The notes under the pieces are model-generated. The model made no database searches. It saw only the letters and a program-made list of their open reading frames with translations, and had not been told where the DNA came from. The position numbers and the translations under genes were made by a program. Of a stretch of DNA of 64,000 bases, positions 21,614 through 31,945 are shown one piece after another; the stretch's first letter is position 1, and the number at the start of each line of letters is the position of its first letter. The DNA is taken from positions 1,178,001-1,242,000 of the forward strand of contig JAGVRJ010000014.1 in the NCBI GenBank assembly GCA_019059635.1. The letters run 5' to 3'. Source of the stretch: Proales similis. Its lineage: Eukaryota; Rotifera; Eurotatoria; Ploima; Proalidae.

Positions 21614-22560
21614 ATGGAAAAAGCTGAAAAAGAGCAAGCCGTAGCTAAGGAATTTCCTCACAATTCCTTAATGATAAAACATGAAAATCAGACTCATAAT
21701 GGTTCTTTTGCAAATGCCCAAATCAAAAGAAAAACCGCCAGACGACCAAATTATTTTTTCTGTTTTCGAGTTGATGATAAAAAGGTACTTGGCATTCAAT
21801 CGCTTAAATAGATCTTAAGTCTTATCACTTTACGAATGAGATTCATGAAGCGTTTAATAACTGTCAGAAGCACATCCTCGAGCAGAATAACGAGTTGAAA
21901 ACTGCTATCATTAAAGTCGAGAAATGTCATGTCACTCTTGGTGTTATGCATTTAGATCACGAGAAAATTGATATGTATGGAGCTAGAACAAGTTTTTAAT
22001 TCGATTTTCAAAACTTAACTTGAAGTTCTCAGGATTAAAAGCAAACTCTATGAAAAGCAGGGCTCCATATCTTCCTCATTGAAATTGAATTCGCTGGCTT
22101 TGACTTTTAATGGCCTTTCAAATTTTTCCCATCAAGTTTTGTATGTAAATATGGAACAAGACGAACATTTCAATTATTTACTTAAACTCAGAGGTACCGA
22201 TTCATCTTTTTTCTCTTCTTTATTTTCATTTAGTTTTCTTTGTTAAGAATGGCTGGAGGAAGTTTTAGCTGACTGCAACATAGATTTTCACGATCGGAAC
22301 TTTCAGCCGCACATGACACTTCTGAAGCTTTCCAAAGATTTTCGCTTAAAAAAGAAAGGTTTTCAGCTTTCTTTTCCCATCCTCGGACCTTGTCAAAACC
22401 GATATCTATTTTAGGGATAAAAAAGATTGATGCAGCTCACTACAAAACGATTGAGGATACACACTTCGGTGTCCAGACTGTTAAACAGATTCATTTATGT
22501 AGCATGACTGAAAAGCAAGAAGACGGCTTCTATCGCATTCACGTTACTCATAGTCTGTGA
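21614..22560 (+). CDS. AKAP7: AKAP7-like 2H phosphoesterase-domain protein
   Basis: Five exons, 21614-21784, 21820-21991, 22026-22193, 22248-22358 and 22415-22560, join in frame to 255 residues. Introns are only 34-56 nt. The central 2H (LigT-like) phosphoesterase fold of AKAP7/AKAP18 gamma is clear: RPNYFFCFRV at the start of the domain, first HxT motif CHVTLGVMHL, LTFNGLSNFSHQVLYV, second HxT motif FQPHMTLLKLSKDFRLKKK, then GIKKIDAAHYKTIEDTHFG. Both histidine-threonine pairs of the active site are intact. Vertebrate AKAP7 anchors PKA and its domain binds or cleaves nucleotides. The C-terminal RII-binding helix of AKAP7 is not evident, so PKA anchoring is uncertain. AATAAA at 22613-22618. 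Confidence 0.9.
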
Positions 22561-22677
22561 AAAATGTTTTATTGACTGCAATACAGTGATTGTCAATAAG
22601 ACAAGCTGTTAAAATAAACCAGTGTTTGAGTGGGTCTAAAATCAGTCGAGAAAAGAAAGACAAAAAAAAACGAATGG

Positions 22678-22962
22678 CTAGTTGCTACGAAGGAGAAAAA
22701 TAAAAGTGAAAAATACGGTCGAAAGAAGCGCAATAACAATAGCAACGACTAAAACCCGATTGCGAAGATGAATTTGCTGTTGCAAGTTGAGCTCAGTTTG
22801 ACTTTCAATCGATGAATCGGTGCTAGCAGTGGAAAGACGACCAAAAGTACTTGAGCGACTTAGTCTTCCTCCGAACAAAGAGCCTAGTGCGCTTTTTATT
22901 CCATGTGGATGCGTCCGGTGATCAGCGACTCCGATCCGTTCGTACTCTGATGAATTAAGCAT
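22678..22962 (-). CDS. Small tail-anchored membrane protein, 94 residues, unrecognised
   Basis: Single-exon ORF starting MLNSSEYERIGV. A soluble, serine-rich N-terminal part (RLSRSSTFGRLSTASTDSS) is followed by a basic HLRNR and one C-terminal hydrophobic segment of about 23 residues (VLVVAIVIALLSTVFFTFIF) with a four-residue lumenal end. No signal peptide. This is the layout of a tail-anchored protein (ER, mitochondrial outer membrane or SNARE-like). No SNARE heptad layer or other family motif is seen. It lies 3' of AKAP7 (convergent) and downstream of the 7TM gene on the same strand. Confidence 0.55.
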   Translation of the reverse strand: MLNSSEYERIGVADHRTHPHGIKSALGSLFGGRLSRSSTFGRLSTASTDSSIESQTELNLQQQIHLRNRVLVVAIVIALLSTVFFTFIFLLRSN

Positions 22963-23247
22963 TGTGCGCGCGAGTTCGCGTCAGAAATTCAGCTCAAGAT
23001 CATTGAATTGCCTGTTGGCAAAATTATGAATCCTTACGTGCAAATTCGCTCATCCATAATTTTTTTGGCCCATGCTGCCTCACTCCTTTTCGAGCTGCTG
23101 TAATATTTTCATCGATCGCAGCCAAGTTTACTTAAGAAATTCAACTTTCCCCTTGTTCTTTATTTTTTGCTTGAACTTTTCTCTTTCAGTCTTTTCAATC
23201 GAGTCCTCTCCGTTTAATGTTTGAAGAACATTTTTACTTATAATGGA

Positions 23248-24288
23248 TTAGCTATGATTTGAAGCGATTGATCTTTGAAGAATTTTTGATTTGAACCATT
23301 GGACAAAGGTCTTGTTGAAAAGAAGAGTGATAAGTGGCGTTGCGCTTATTGAGATCATATTCAATATTCTGACGAGCTGCGAAAAAAAGTAGAAGCGAGC
23401 AAATATTGGTGCCAAATGAATTATATTCACAATGCTTATGATTAAGATTGTGATGCTGCTGACAATCACAGAAAAGTTGATGATGAGAAACTGCCAGGCG
23501 AATCGACTTTCCCGTTGTTTTCTCCTTTCTTCAAGCCGTTGAAGACGAGTCAACGCTCTGTTTTTATTTTCCATTAGCTTTCCGTTCTCTTGCTTCGTCT
23601 GGGCGGCTCGGTCACGTGATTTTTTTCGAATGGGATTGGGCAAGTTCTTTGAAATTCTTTTAAGTCGCTTACTTAAGTAGCCATATAAAATGCAAACAGA
23701 AAGGGTAGGCAGCAAAGTGCCAATAGTCGAAGTGGTTATATAATACCAAACCGAATTCATTTGACTAGATGAATAGCCATCCAGGCAGTAAATAAGACCG
23801 TAAGTGGTTTGAAAACCTACTTTGGTGCTTATAAATATAAGGATAGATATTAGCCAAACGGAGCAGATTGAGATAAGCACGAACCACTTGGACACAATTA
23901 GACGCTTGTAAAGAGGAATGTTTACCACTGCAATAAGCCTGAGCACTGCGACAAGCAGTACACCGTAAAGCCGCGCATATCGCAACAAGGCCCATGCTAA
24001 TTCGCTCAGACGGCAAATGTTGTGGTTCAAGTTCGCGTCATCAAATGTCGGGTGAAGCTGATAGATATACAGCATGTAATGCACACAGAATAAAAAGCTG
24101 ACCAAATTGACATGATGGACGAAGAGAAGAGTTGGCTGCTGCAGTTCCCTTATGGCCATAATCATCACAAAATAGAATATATGCTGAACGAAGGCGAACA
24201 CCGTTGCAGCCATGTCCACGTGCGTCAATACCACGTTAATTAAATGCTCAGACGGATCTTGAAATAGCTGGCCCGAGAAATTGTTCAT
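23248..24288 (-). CDS. Orphan 7TM receptor, rhodopsin-like GPCR
   Basis: Intronless, 346 residues, with seven hydrophobic segments and a lysine/arginine/glutamine-rich third cytoplasmic loop (RLQRLEERRKQRESR) before TM6. An extracellular Cys in HNICRLSEL sits exactly 25 residues before an Arg in AVLRLIAV, matching positions 3.25 and 3.50 of class A receptors; a partner Cys is in LIYCLDGY of loop 2. The DRY motif is LRL (Arg kept, Asp and Tyr lost). TM6 lacks CWxP, and TM7 has SATPLITLLFN where NPxxY is expected. An N-glycosylation site (NFS) lies at the N-terminus. The ligand cannot be inferred. Peptide-type class A receptor is the most likely class. Confidence 0.75.
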   Translation of the reverse strand: MNNFSGQLFQDPSEHLINVVLTHVDMAATVFAFVQHIFYFVMIMAIRELQQPTLLFVHHVNLVSFLFCVHYMLYIYQLHPTFDDANLNHNICRLSELAWALLRYARLYGVLLVAVLRLIAVVNIPLYKRLIVSKWFVLISICSVWLISILIFISTKVGFQTTYGLIYCLDGYSSSQMNSVWYYITTSTIGTLLPTLSVCILYGYLSKRLKRISKNLPNPIRKKSRDRAAQTKQENGKLMENKNRALTRLQRLEERRKQRESRFAWQFLIINFSVIVSSITILIISIVNIIHLAPIFARFYFFSQLVRILNMISISATPLITLLFNKTFVQWFKSKILQRSIASNHS

Positions 24289-25092
24289 TTTTCTGCCGTT
24301 TGATTAAGGAGCCACAGTCTACTCTCCTATTTATACGCGTCACGCGATTCCTGACGTAAGACGACTACTTTTATCTAACCTTCAGGTTAGATGTTAAGCT
24401 TTTTCTCTTGATTTTGAGCCTTAATCAATTCAGCGTTAAAAATTTTTTCAATACCGGTGAATAGAGATGAACAGGAAATTTCTACATAATGTCTTGCAAT
24501 TTCAAGAAAATTCCCGAATCTTTTCTTTTCCTGCTTTTAGCATGTAACCGTTGGGTAACGCCGGTCGGCTCGTCAGATATATGACATAAGCGTGAGTAAA
24601 AAAGCTGATTTAACAAAGGGCATCAATCTGCCTGGAATTAATTCAATTAGAGTAAATCAGAGTAAAAGCGTATTTCATTCAAAGGATTATTAAAAATGCT
24701 TAATTCACTTATGCATTGTTGAGGACTCTTTACTTAGATATGTCTATGGAGTTGAAAATCTACAGTGAGCTTATTAGCAGAATTAATCTCTTCCTTGCCT
24801 GCCGGTGTCTGTTGAATTAAAATTTCAAATTACATCATGTTAATAAATTGCCATTAGCGAGAAAGCTTTTAGTGTATTTGATTTTCAATCCAATAAGCAT
24901 CTTGAGAGCGTTCGGAATTCTCATTTTTGATAATTTTTATTGAACTTGGATTTTCTTTTTCTTGCAGATGATTTGCCAAGTTTAAGTGAACATTATTTTG
25001 TTATTATGTATAAAAAACCGCGCATTGACTTTTTTCTCATCTAAACTTGTTTCTTCCAGAATTGAAATAGCGAATAGAAACCAGCTGGGAGT
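24289..25092. other. Divergent promoter region GPCR/PRIM1
   Basis: About 800 nt with no exon recognised. A GTAACC-GTTG-GGTAAC element at 24544-24559 has two perfect RFX half-sites, but its 4-nt spacer is longer than the accepted X-box range. CCGCGC near 25019 is the only GC-rich patch close to the PRIM1 start. Confidence 0.5.
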
Positions 25093-26798
25093 ATGCCTGA
25101 GCCACTAAACGACGCTGCTTTGCACCAGCTCTTGCCAGTCTATTACAAGCGTCTTTTTCCATCTGATTTGATGTGTAGGTGGCTTGGCTACAGCAAAGGT
25201 AAATGTTTTTTCCTCAAAGCTTAAAATTAATCAGTTAACTCTTTCCCAGTTCAAGGCGATAACTTTCATCGAAGAGAGTTTTGCTTTACCCTAAAAGATG
25301 ATATTTATCTTCGATACATGACTTTTAACAACGAGCAAGAATTTTCCAAGGAACTAATTCGCCTTGTCCCTTTTAAAATCGATATCGGCAGTATTTACAA
25401 TCAAATTGTAGGTTGTGTACATGGATATAAGAATAAGCTTTTTTATTTTTTCGGTCTTAAGCCAAAGGATTCGAAAAACTGGTCGGGCACAATTTTAAAA
25501 GTTGAAGAGCGCGAGCTTGTATTTGACATAGATATGACTGATTATGACGACGTTCGTTTTTGCTGCAGTGGATCGGCAATGTGCAACAAGTGCTGGGCCC
25601 TTATGAAATTCGCAATCCGAATCATAGACAAAGCTATTACAGGTTGTTGATTGCAAAAAAAAAATATACTTCATTTCGGTTATGATCAATTTTATCACTC
25701 AGAGGACTTTGGTTTCAGGAACAGAATGTGGGTCTATTCTGGACGTAGAGGAGTTCACTGTTGGGTTGGTGACGAAGCGGCAAGAAAACTGAATTCACAG
25801 GCCAGAGCAGCCATAGCTGAATACTTGACGGTGGTCAAGGTAAGGAATACCTTTTCATTTTGTTTAATTTAAAACCTAATTCATAGATCAGGGTGGAGAA
25901 GGTTCAGCAAAAAGAGTTAATTTAGGAAACTGTCTTCACCCTTCTTTGGAGTAAATAATAGTTTGATTCTTTTTCCGTTTTAAAATTAAAATGCGTGCGC
26001 TGAATCAAGACGAGCGGCAGACATTGTTCGGAAAAACTTTGAGGACTACGCTTGTAGCCAACAGGATTTTTTGGTCAACGAAACACGAGTCCAAAAGCTG
26101 ATTAGCATGCTTCCTGCTGACTATAAGTTCAATTTTGAATTTTAAAAATCCTGAAATTCAATCTAATGAGATGGTAATTCACGCCGAGATGATTTCGCTC
26201 ATCAAATGCAAAAAGGCAAAACTTCAAGCGAAAGATGGAAAATTTTTCAAGATCTCGTTGTCAAAGTTCGAAATGAGGTCAGAATCATGCTTTTCTGATT
26301 TATTTATGAAGCTCGCTCAGATCGGAACATGAATCAAGAACAAAAAAGTTCGACTTAGTGCTCATTTCATAGAAGAAATTATGTTCCAGTACTGTTATCC
26401 GAGACTTGATAATGAAGTTACAAAAGGACTCAATCATCTTCTCAAAAGTCCATTCTGTATTCATCCCAAAACAGGTTGAACAAAATTTCTCTTAAACAGG
26501 GTCCAATAGCTATTAAGTACTCGGCTTTAAGGGAAAGTATGCGTTCCGATCGATTTGAGAAATCTTGAGGAATTTGATCCAATGAAAGCACCCACAATTG
26601 AAGAGCTCTGCAATCAACTCGATATACTGGACTCAATCAATCAAGACAAGAAATTGAGTGGTAAAAACAATATTCTTGCTAAAGCTAATCAATCAATCGA
26701 ACAATTTAATTTGATTAGACACGGCTGACACAGGCCTGAACAAATACATTCGACTCTTAGAGCGTTACGTTCAAGACCTTGGCGTTCCAATTGATTGA
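25093..26798 (+). CDS. PRIM1: DNA primase small (catalytic) subunit
   Basis: Makes RNA primers in the DNA polymerase alpha-primase complex. Exons: 25093-25198, 25250-25407, 25462-25642, 25703-25839, then several short ones to the TGA at 26798. Introns are about 50-65 nt. Conserved blocks: [45 protein letters not shown] and [17 protein letters not shown], whose DIDMTDYD carries the catalytic aspartates. The zinc-binding CC...CNKCW follows, then [20 protein letters not shown] (primase RRG-H motif), [20 protein letters not shown]-like sequence (here [17 protein letters not shown]-type) and the [20 protein letters not shown] end. Edges of exons after 25900 are approximate. TYMS starts 365 nt downstream on the same strand. 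Confidence 0.94.
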
Positions 26799-27162
26799 GA
26801 ATTTTAGAGAAAATTCTCTTGTCCCTCTTTGAAATGGTCATACTGAATTTCTGATTGCCTTTATAGCAGTCAGTGATGTATAAAGTATTTTTTCTTTCAA
26901 TTTCAACGATGTATTTCCTTTATTCCAAATAAAAGGAAACTCAGCTAAAATCGCATCGAAAATGCTATTAGCCTTAAAAACAAGAACTTTCTAGACTTTT
27001 TATTTTTCTTTGTTTATCAAGAAAAGACATTGAGAGCATGACCGATGGAAGATTTGTTTAGAAAAATCGCGAAAATGCATTCACAGATGGTTTCAAATCT
27101 AACTAGCTCAATTGAGTGAACTCTTCAATGCGCTCTGCTAAGCTCATCTTAATGAACACAAA
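26799..27162. other. PRIM1-TYMS intergenic region with E2F-like site
   Basis: Contains the PRIM1 3' end and the TYMS promoter. On the minus strand TTTTCGCGAT at 27066-27075 matches the E2F consensus TTTSSCGC except for the last base. It sits about 90 nt before the TYMS start. No exon seen. Confidence 0.45.
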
Positions 27163-28289
<1,127 letters not shown>

Positions 28290-28900
28290 GTGGTCATAGC
28301 TTATTGCTTCATATTTTTTTATTCATTTATACCTTAGAGGTAATGGAGTAATAGTTGAAATAAATAAAAAATAAGAAAGATAGGGCAACTGGCTGATACG
28401 CTGATGTCTGTCGACCTCGTTGTGACACTCATTCAATACGCAGCTGAATAAAAAATGTATATCTAGAGAATAAAGTTGATTTTTTCGTTTTCTTTCGTTG
28501 TCGCTTTATTTTCTTCGTGAACTATTTAATCTCAATAAATAATTTAAGAGCTACTCTCGGCATAGGAGCTCACGCGCCGCCGTTTTGAGAGCTATTGTGT
28601 GAAGTATTCATCAAACTCTTTTGTTTTGTGTCGGAGCTTCTCGGGCTAAAGCGTTGATTGACGGGTTTATGAACACACTAACAAGCACATACAAATATAT
28701 TCGAGGAGGAAAGACTTTCATTTTTAGGCTCGTTTAACAATCAATCAACACCCAAAAGTACGTGAGCCGCTTGAACGGGTGAATGCTCTGTAAACGAGAC
28801 CCTGTTTTTCTTCAAACAGTCGTGCGGTTGATATTGGTTACTGGCTAGAGCTTTCTTCGTTACCTCGGTCCTAGTTCGTCAAAGTTCAACTCGGAGCGAA
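28290..28900. other. Intergenic region TYMS-C22orf15-like
   Basis: TYMS 3' UTR with AATAAA hexamers, then about 400 nt upstream of the next gene. GTTACC near 28859 is a lone RFX half-site about 40 nt before the ATG; no second half follows. No exon seen. Confidence 0.5.
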
Positions 28901-29496
28901 ATGGGGAGAAACTCCCTTCACAGACCAAGTATTGTTCAAAATGATAATAGCCCGCTGATTCCGAGCGAGGCAACAATTGGTGATGAAACAGACCTCTTGT
29001 CTAGCAACTATCCCGCAAAGTTCGCTCGTTTGCGTTTTGATTTTGACCGCGAAATAATCTTTAACATTGATTGCCAGGTAGAGACTTATCTTGAAGAAAA
29101 TATTTTCATTTGGAATTTTAACGCAAATTTAAGGTACAAATTTTGATTGACTTTTTTTGTAGAGCATGTGAGCTCGACAATAATCAGAGAGAATATCTGG
29201 ATGTGGCTGATCGAAATGGGCGAATCAAAAACCTCCGTGAGCCGTCTGCCCGGTCAATCAGTGCATTAAACTTTTTAGAAGGACGCGAGACCTATATTTT
29301 GGTCGAGGCCAAGCCGACGGAAATAAAAAATTTCTTCGAAATTAAGCCCTTATTATATGACAGTGATCTGCTGACAGCTAATTTCAAGCGAACTCTTCAG
29401 CCAAAGCCTCCTAAGAACTCAACAAGTCGCTCAACAAGTCGAAACTCGCGCTTATCTATTCAGAATGAAGGCAATAAGGGATCCACCCGTCGCTAG
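28901..29496 (+). CDS. C22orf15/CXorf65-like protein (ubiquitin-like fold family)
   Basis: Two exons, 28901-29077 and 29134-29496, join to 179 residues with a 56-nt intron. After a 45-residue N-terminal extension comes FDREIIFNIDC-Q-VQILIDFFCRACELD, YLDVADRNGRIKNL, a serine-rich loop, then FLEGRETYILVEAKP. As far as I recall the vertebrate C22orf15 and CXorf65 proteins, this matches their pattern (VLVNTSC, 13 residues, AGL; LxDExGxxKxL; xRxxYxLV), including exact spacing from the Cys to the AGL-like motif. That spacing decided the intron placement. The tail is basic and serine-rich (STSRSTSRNSRLS). The family has no established molecular function. Homology is moderately supported, by pattern rather than identity. 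Confidence 0.6.
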
Positions 29497-29551
29497 CCGC
29501 TTGCTCTTTTTTTTTAATTATTATTATAAAACTAGTTCCATTCAATTTTAA

Positions 29552-30610
29552 TTAAAAAATCTTAAGTTGATCCAAATTCTTTAACTGATGGTTCGTTAAT
29601 TTAGGGAATAATTTTGTGCCAAAATGCATGTTAAAAGAGTTGTGAATGTAACGGCCAAGCAAGTTACGTGTTAAGTGATCTTGCGGGAAGAGGCATTGAA
29701 CAATAAGGGAAATAAGCTCGAGATTGTCGTAGACATCGCCATGAAACGAGTGTATGTCAGTAACTGTTTCAAACAACTCCGGCTTTAGAAGTTCGATCAA
29801 CGGCATCGCTCGATCGAAACGAATTCCAAGGTAATCTTGCTTAACTATGTTGATTCTTCCACTTTCCTCCATATCATGAATGCGAATAGAGAGTAGTATT
29901 TGATCAAGATACCAGCTCACATCACCTTTTCGAATCTGTTCGTTTCTCTTTAAAATAGACGAATTGAAAAAAATTCGGATGTAATCAAGTATGGTCACTC
30001 CTGTAAGGAGGAAGCTCCCATCAATCTTCATCATCCGACGCCAGTTCTTTTTACTCATTCCAACATGAGCCATCGGATACATGGAATAGTTTCGCTTTCC
30101 GTAAGAAAAACTACCGCAGCAGAAGGCGTTCCAGATTTTTATGTCATTAACAACATTATTTGCCTCATAATATTCTCGTTTTGCGGGAATGAGGTCGGCA
30201 TCTGATGTGATAATAAAATCCGAGTCATTAATGTCGGAGAGTACGCCCATGAAAAGACGAGCGACCATGCTTGTTTGAATTTCGTATCCTTGGACCGATT
30301 GTATTTGAATCATTCGAATATTCTGCTGGGCTAAGTATTCAAAAGCTAGCTTCTTCTGACCTTCTAGTTGAATCCGGGAACTAAAAGTAATTAAAATTAT
30401 CGGCTCGAAATTCAATCTGCGCCATGCTTCTGACACAAGTGGCAAATGAAAAATATAAAAGTCTTCGCCATGAGTAAGGTCCACTGACAAGACGGCGTAA
30501 AAATTGCGTGGCTCAATCAGCCTATTGTCTAAAAGTATTCGTCCGAACCAGAAGCACGCAAAAAAAATACTAGCGGCAATTAGCAATCGAGCAGTTTTCT
30601 TTTTTCCCAT
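29552..30610 (-). CDS. Type II membrane glycosyltransferase-like protein, paralogue 1
   Basis: Intronless, 352 residues from the ATG at 30610 (codons before it lack an in-frame ATG). A short basic cytoplasmic end (MGKKKTARLL) precedes one membrane segment (IAASIFFACFWFGRIL), then a lumenal domain. It begins NFYAVLSVDL and carries FHLPLVSEAWRRL, a DxD-type metal site in FIITSDADLIP, KIWNAFCCGSFSYG, MYPMAHVGMSKKNWRRMMKI, WYLDQILLS and DIHSFHGD. The layout (Golgi signal anchor, GT-A fold, DxD, late WxxDQ and H-x-x-H) indicates a metal-dependent Golgi glycosyltransferase. I do not recognise the family or the sugar. A close relative lies at 59403-60413 with the same blocks. An X-box-like motif lies 37-49 nt upstream. 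Confidence 0.75.
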   Translation of the reverse strand: MGKKKTARLLIAASIFFACFWFGRILLDNRLIEPRNFYAVLSVDLTHGEDFYIFHLPLVSEAWRRLNFEPIILITFSSRIQLEGQKKLAFEYLAQQNIRMIQIQSVQGYEIQTSMVARLFMGVLSDINDSDFIITSDADLIPAKREYYEANNVVNDIKIWNAFCCGSFSYGKRNYSMYPMAHVGMSKKNWRRMMKIDGSFLLTGVTILDYIRIFFNSSILKRNEQIRKGDVSWYLDQILLSIRIHDMEESGRINIVKQDYLGIRFDRAMPLIELLKPELFETVTDIHSFHGDVYDNLELISLIVQCLFPQDHLTRNLLGRYIHNSFNMHFGTKLFPKLTNHQLKNLDQLKIF

Positions 30611-31177
30611 ATTGTGTTTAAAATTGAGAGAATCTACAAGCGTTATGTTGCATAGTAACACTTATGTTGCAGTTTAAGAACAAGGGAAATTTGGCGAAAG
30701 TTTAACCAATTGAGCCAGTAGCCGCAAGAAACTGTTAAATATTTACCTGTCAGATTTGTTAGTTTATTTAAACTTGATTGAACCATGGAAAACTGTCGAA
30801 AACATTTATTCTACAAGAATTTTTACTTAAGCCAGTAATCATAAAGAGGAGAATGGAAAGGTGATTATTTGTTGTATTCGGACTAGATTATTTCAAATAT
30901 AGAATTATTCGCAAAGCTCTGTTTTCTTCCAAGTCAGTATTCTTAAAAAAGCCAAATCAATCAAGTCTACTCTTTATTCCAAAATATGATTCACGAGGAC
31001 AAGTGAATAAGTAAAATCTCTTTAGTTAAGTAAACAGAGCAGCTTGAAACTTATGACACCCTCGAAATCGGATCTCGCATAATATGCATTGCTCAACCAC
31101 TATCCTTTGTAGCACAGTCGCAGTGATTCATTTAAAATATTGTCCTAAGAGACCTTCCTTTGCACGTTTATAAAGAT
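30611..31177. other. Divergent promoter region glycosyltransferase 1/myotrophin
   Basis: Apart from the X-box-like motif, AT-rich sequence without a recognisable exon. Confidence 0.5.
30647..30659. promoter_or_regulatory. X-box-like motif upstream of glycosyltransferase paralogue 1
   Basis: GTTGCA-T-AGTAAC matches the RFX consensus at 11 of 12 positions with a 1-nt spacer; the right half is perfect. Start codon 37 nt away on the minus strand. The other flanking gene (myotrophin) starts more than 500 nt away. Confidence 0.4.
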
Positions 31178-31721
31178 ATGGGAGAGTTAAACGAAAAGTA
31201 TATCTGGAGCGTTAAAAATGGTGACTTAGAGGCTGTCTCCAACTTTATTGATTCGGTAAGCCACTTATACTGGACAAGGTTTTACTCTCATCTAAGCTCT
31301 TTCCGCTTTCTTAATGGTTGCTATAAAGCATCCAAAAGCAATAGATGATTTGATAAAAGGTCGAACTCTTCTCCATTATGCTTGTGACTTTGGACAAAAG
31401 GAAATCATCGAAATTTTATTGTCCAAAGGTGCTAAAATAGACGTAAGTGATTTCTTCTAGTTGAGAGATAAACGAACTGGTTCAGTTCTTAATGAAGAAA
31501 CCTGATCGGTATGGAATCGCTCCTCTCCTAGCAGCTATATGGGAGAATCACGTCTCTTGTGTTAGGCTCCTGATCAACAAGGTAGTTAAAATTTAATTCT
31601 ATTCAAGACAAGCTAAAGATAAAATATATGAATTAAGGGAGCAGACCCGAATGGTAAATCACCAGATGGAAGAAGCTTCAGAGAATGCGCAGAGAGCAGG
31701 GAGCTAAAAGAGATATTGTAG
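31178..31721 (+). CDS. MTPN: Myotrophin (ankyrin-repeat protein V-1)
   Basis: Four exons, 31178-31255, 31329-31442, 31486-31581 and 31638-31721, join in frame to 123 residues (vertebrate myotrophin 118). Myotrophin sequesters actin capping protein and so promotes filament growth. MGELNEKYIWSVKNGDLEAV is the family N-terminus. Ankyrin repeats follow: GRTLLHYACDFGQKEIIEIL, YGIAPLLAAIWENHVSCVRL and GADPNGKSPDGRSFRECAES. The ATG at 31178 gives the correct N-terminal length. Introns are 43-73 nt. The C-terminus ends ELKEIL, matching the vertebrate end. No oddities. Confidence 0.94.
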
Positions 31722-31945
31722 TTTTTTCGCTTCTTAGTTAATCCTTTATTGGAGCTAGAGCCTATTCTTAACCATATCTTAGCTATCTGAGCTACAGCTA
31801 TTAACTTGTGAACAATAATTTGAACAAAATAAATTTCTCGATTATTTTATTTTATTTTTTAATCATTGTATAAAAAATGAACCGTCACACTGTCCAGAAA
31901 TGAGAATGTTTTTGGAAAATTGATTGAAGATTGATTGACAAGTTT

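Noticed and set aside
24544-24559. GTAACC-GTTG-GGTAAC between the GPCR and PRIM1 as an X-box
   Set aside because: Both half-sites are perfect, but the 4-nt spacer exceeds the accepted 0-3 nt range and neither neighbour is a known RFX target.
29134-29162. A 29-nt intron in the C22orf15/CXorf65-like gene
   Set aside because: Splicing 29078-29133 (56 nt) is also GT...AG and in phase. It matches the window's intron size and restores the family's exact spacing after the conserved Cys.
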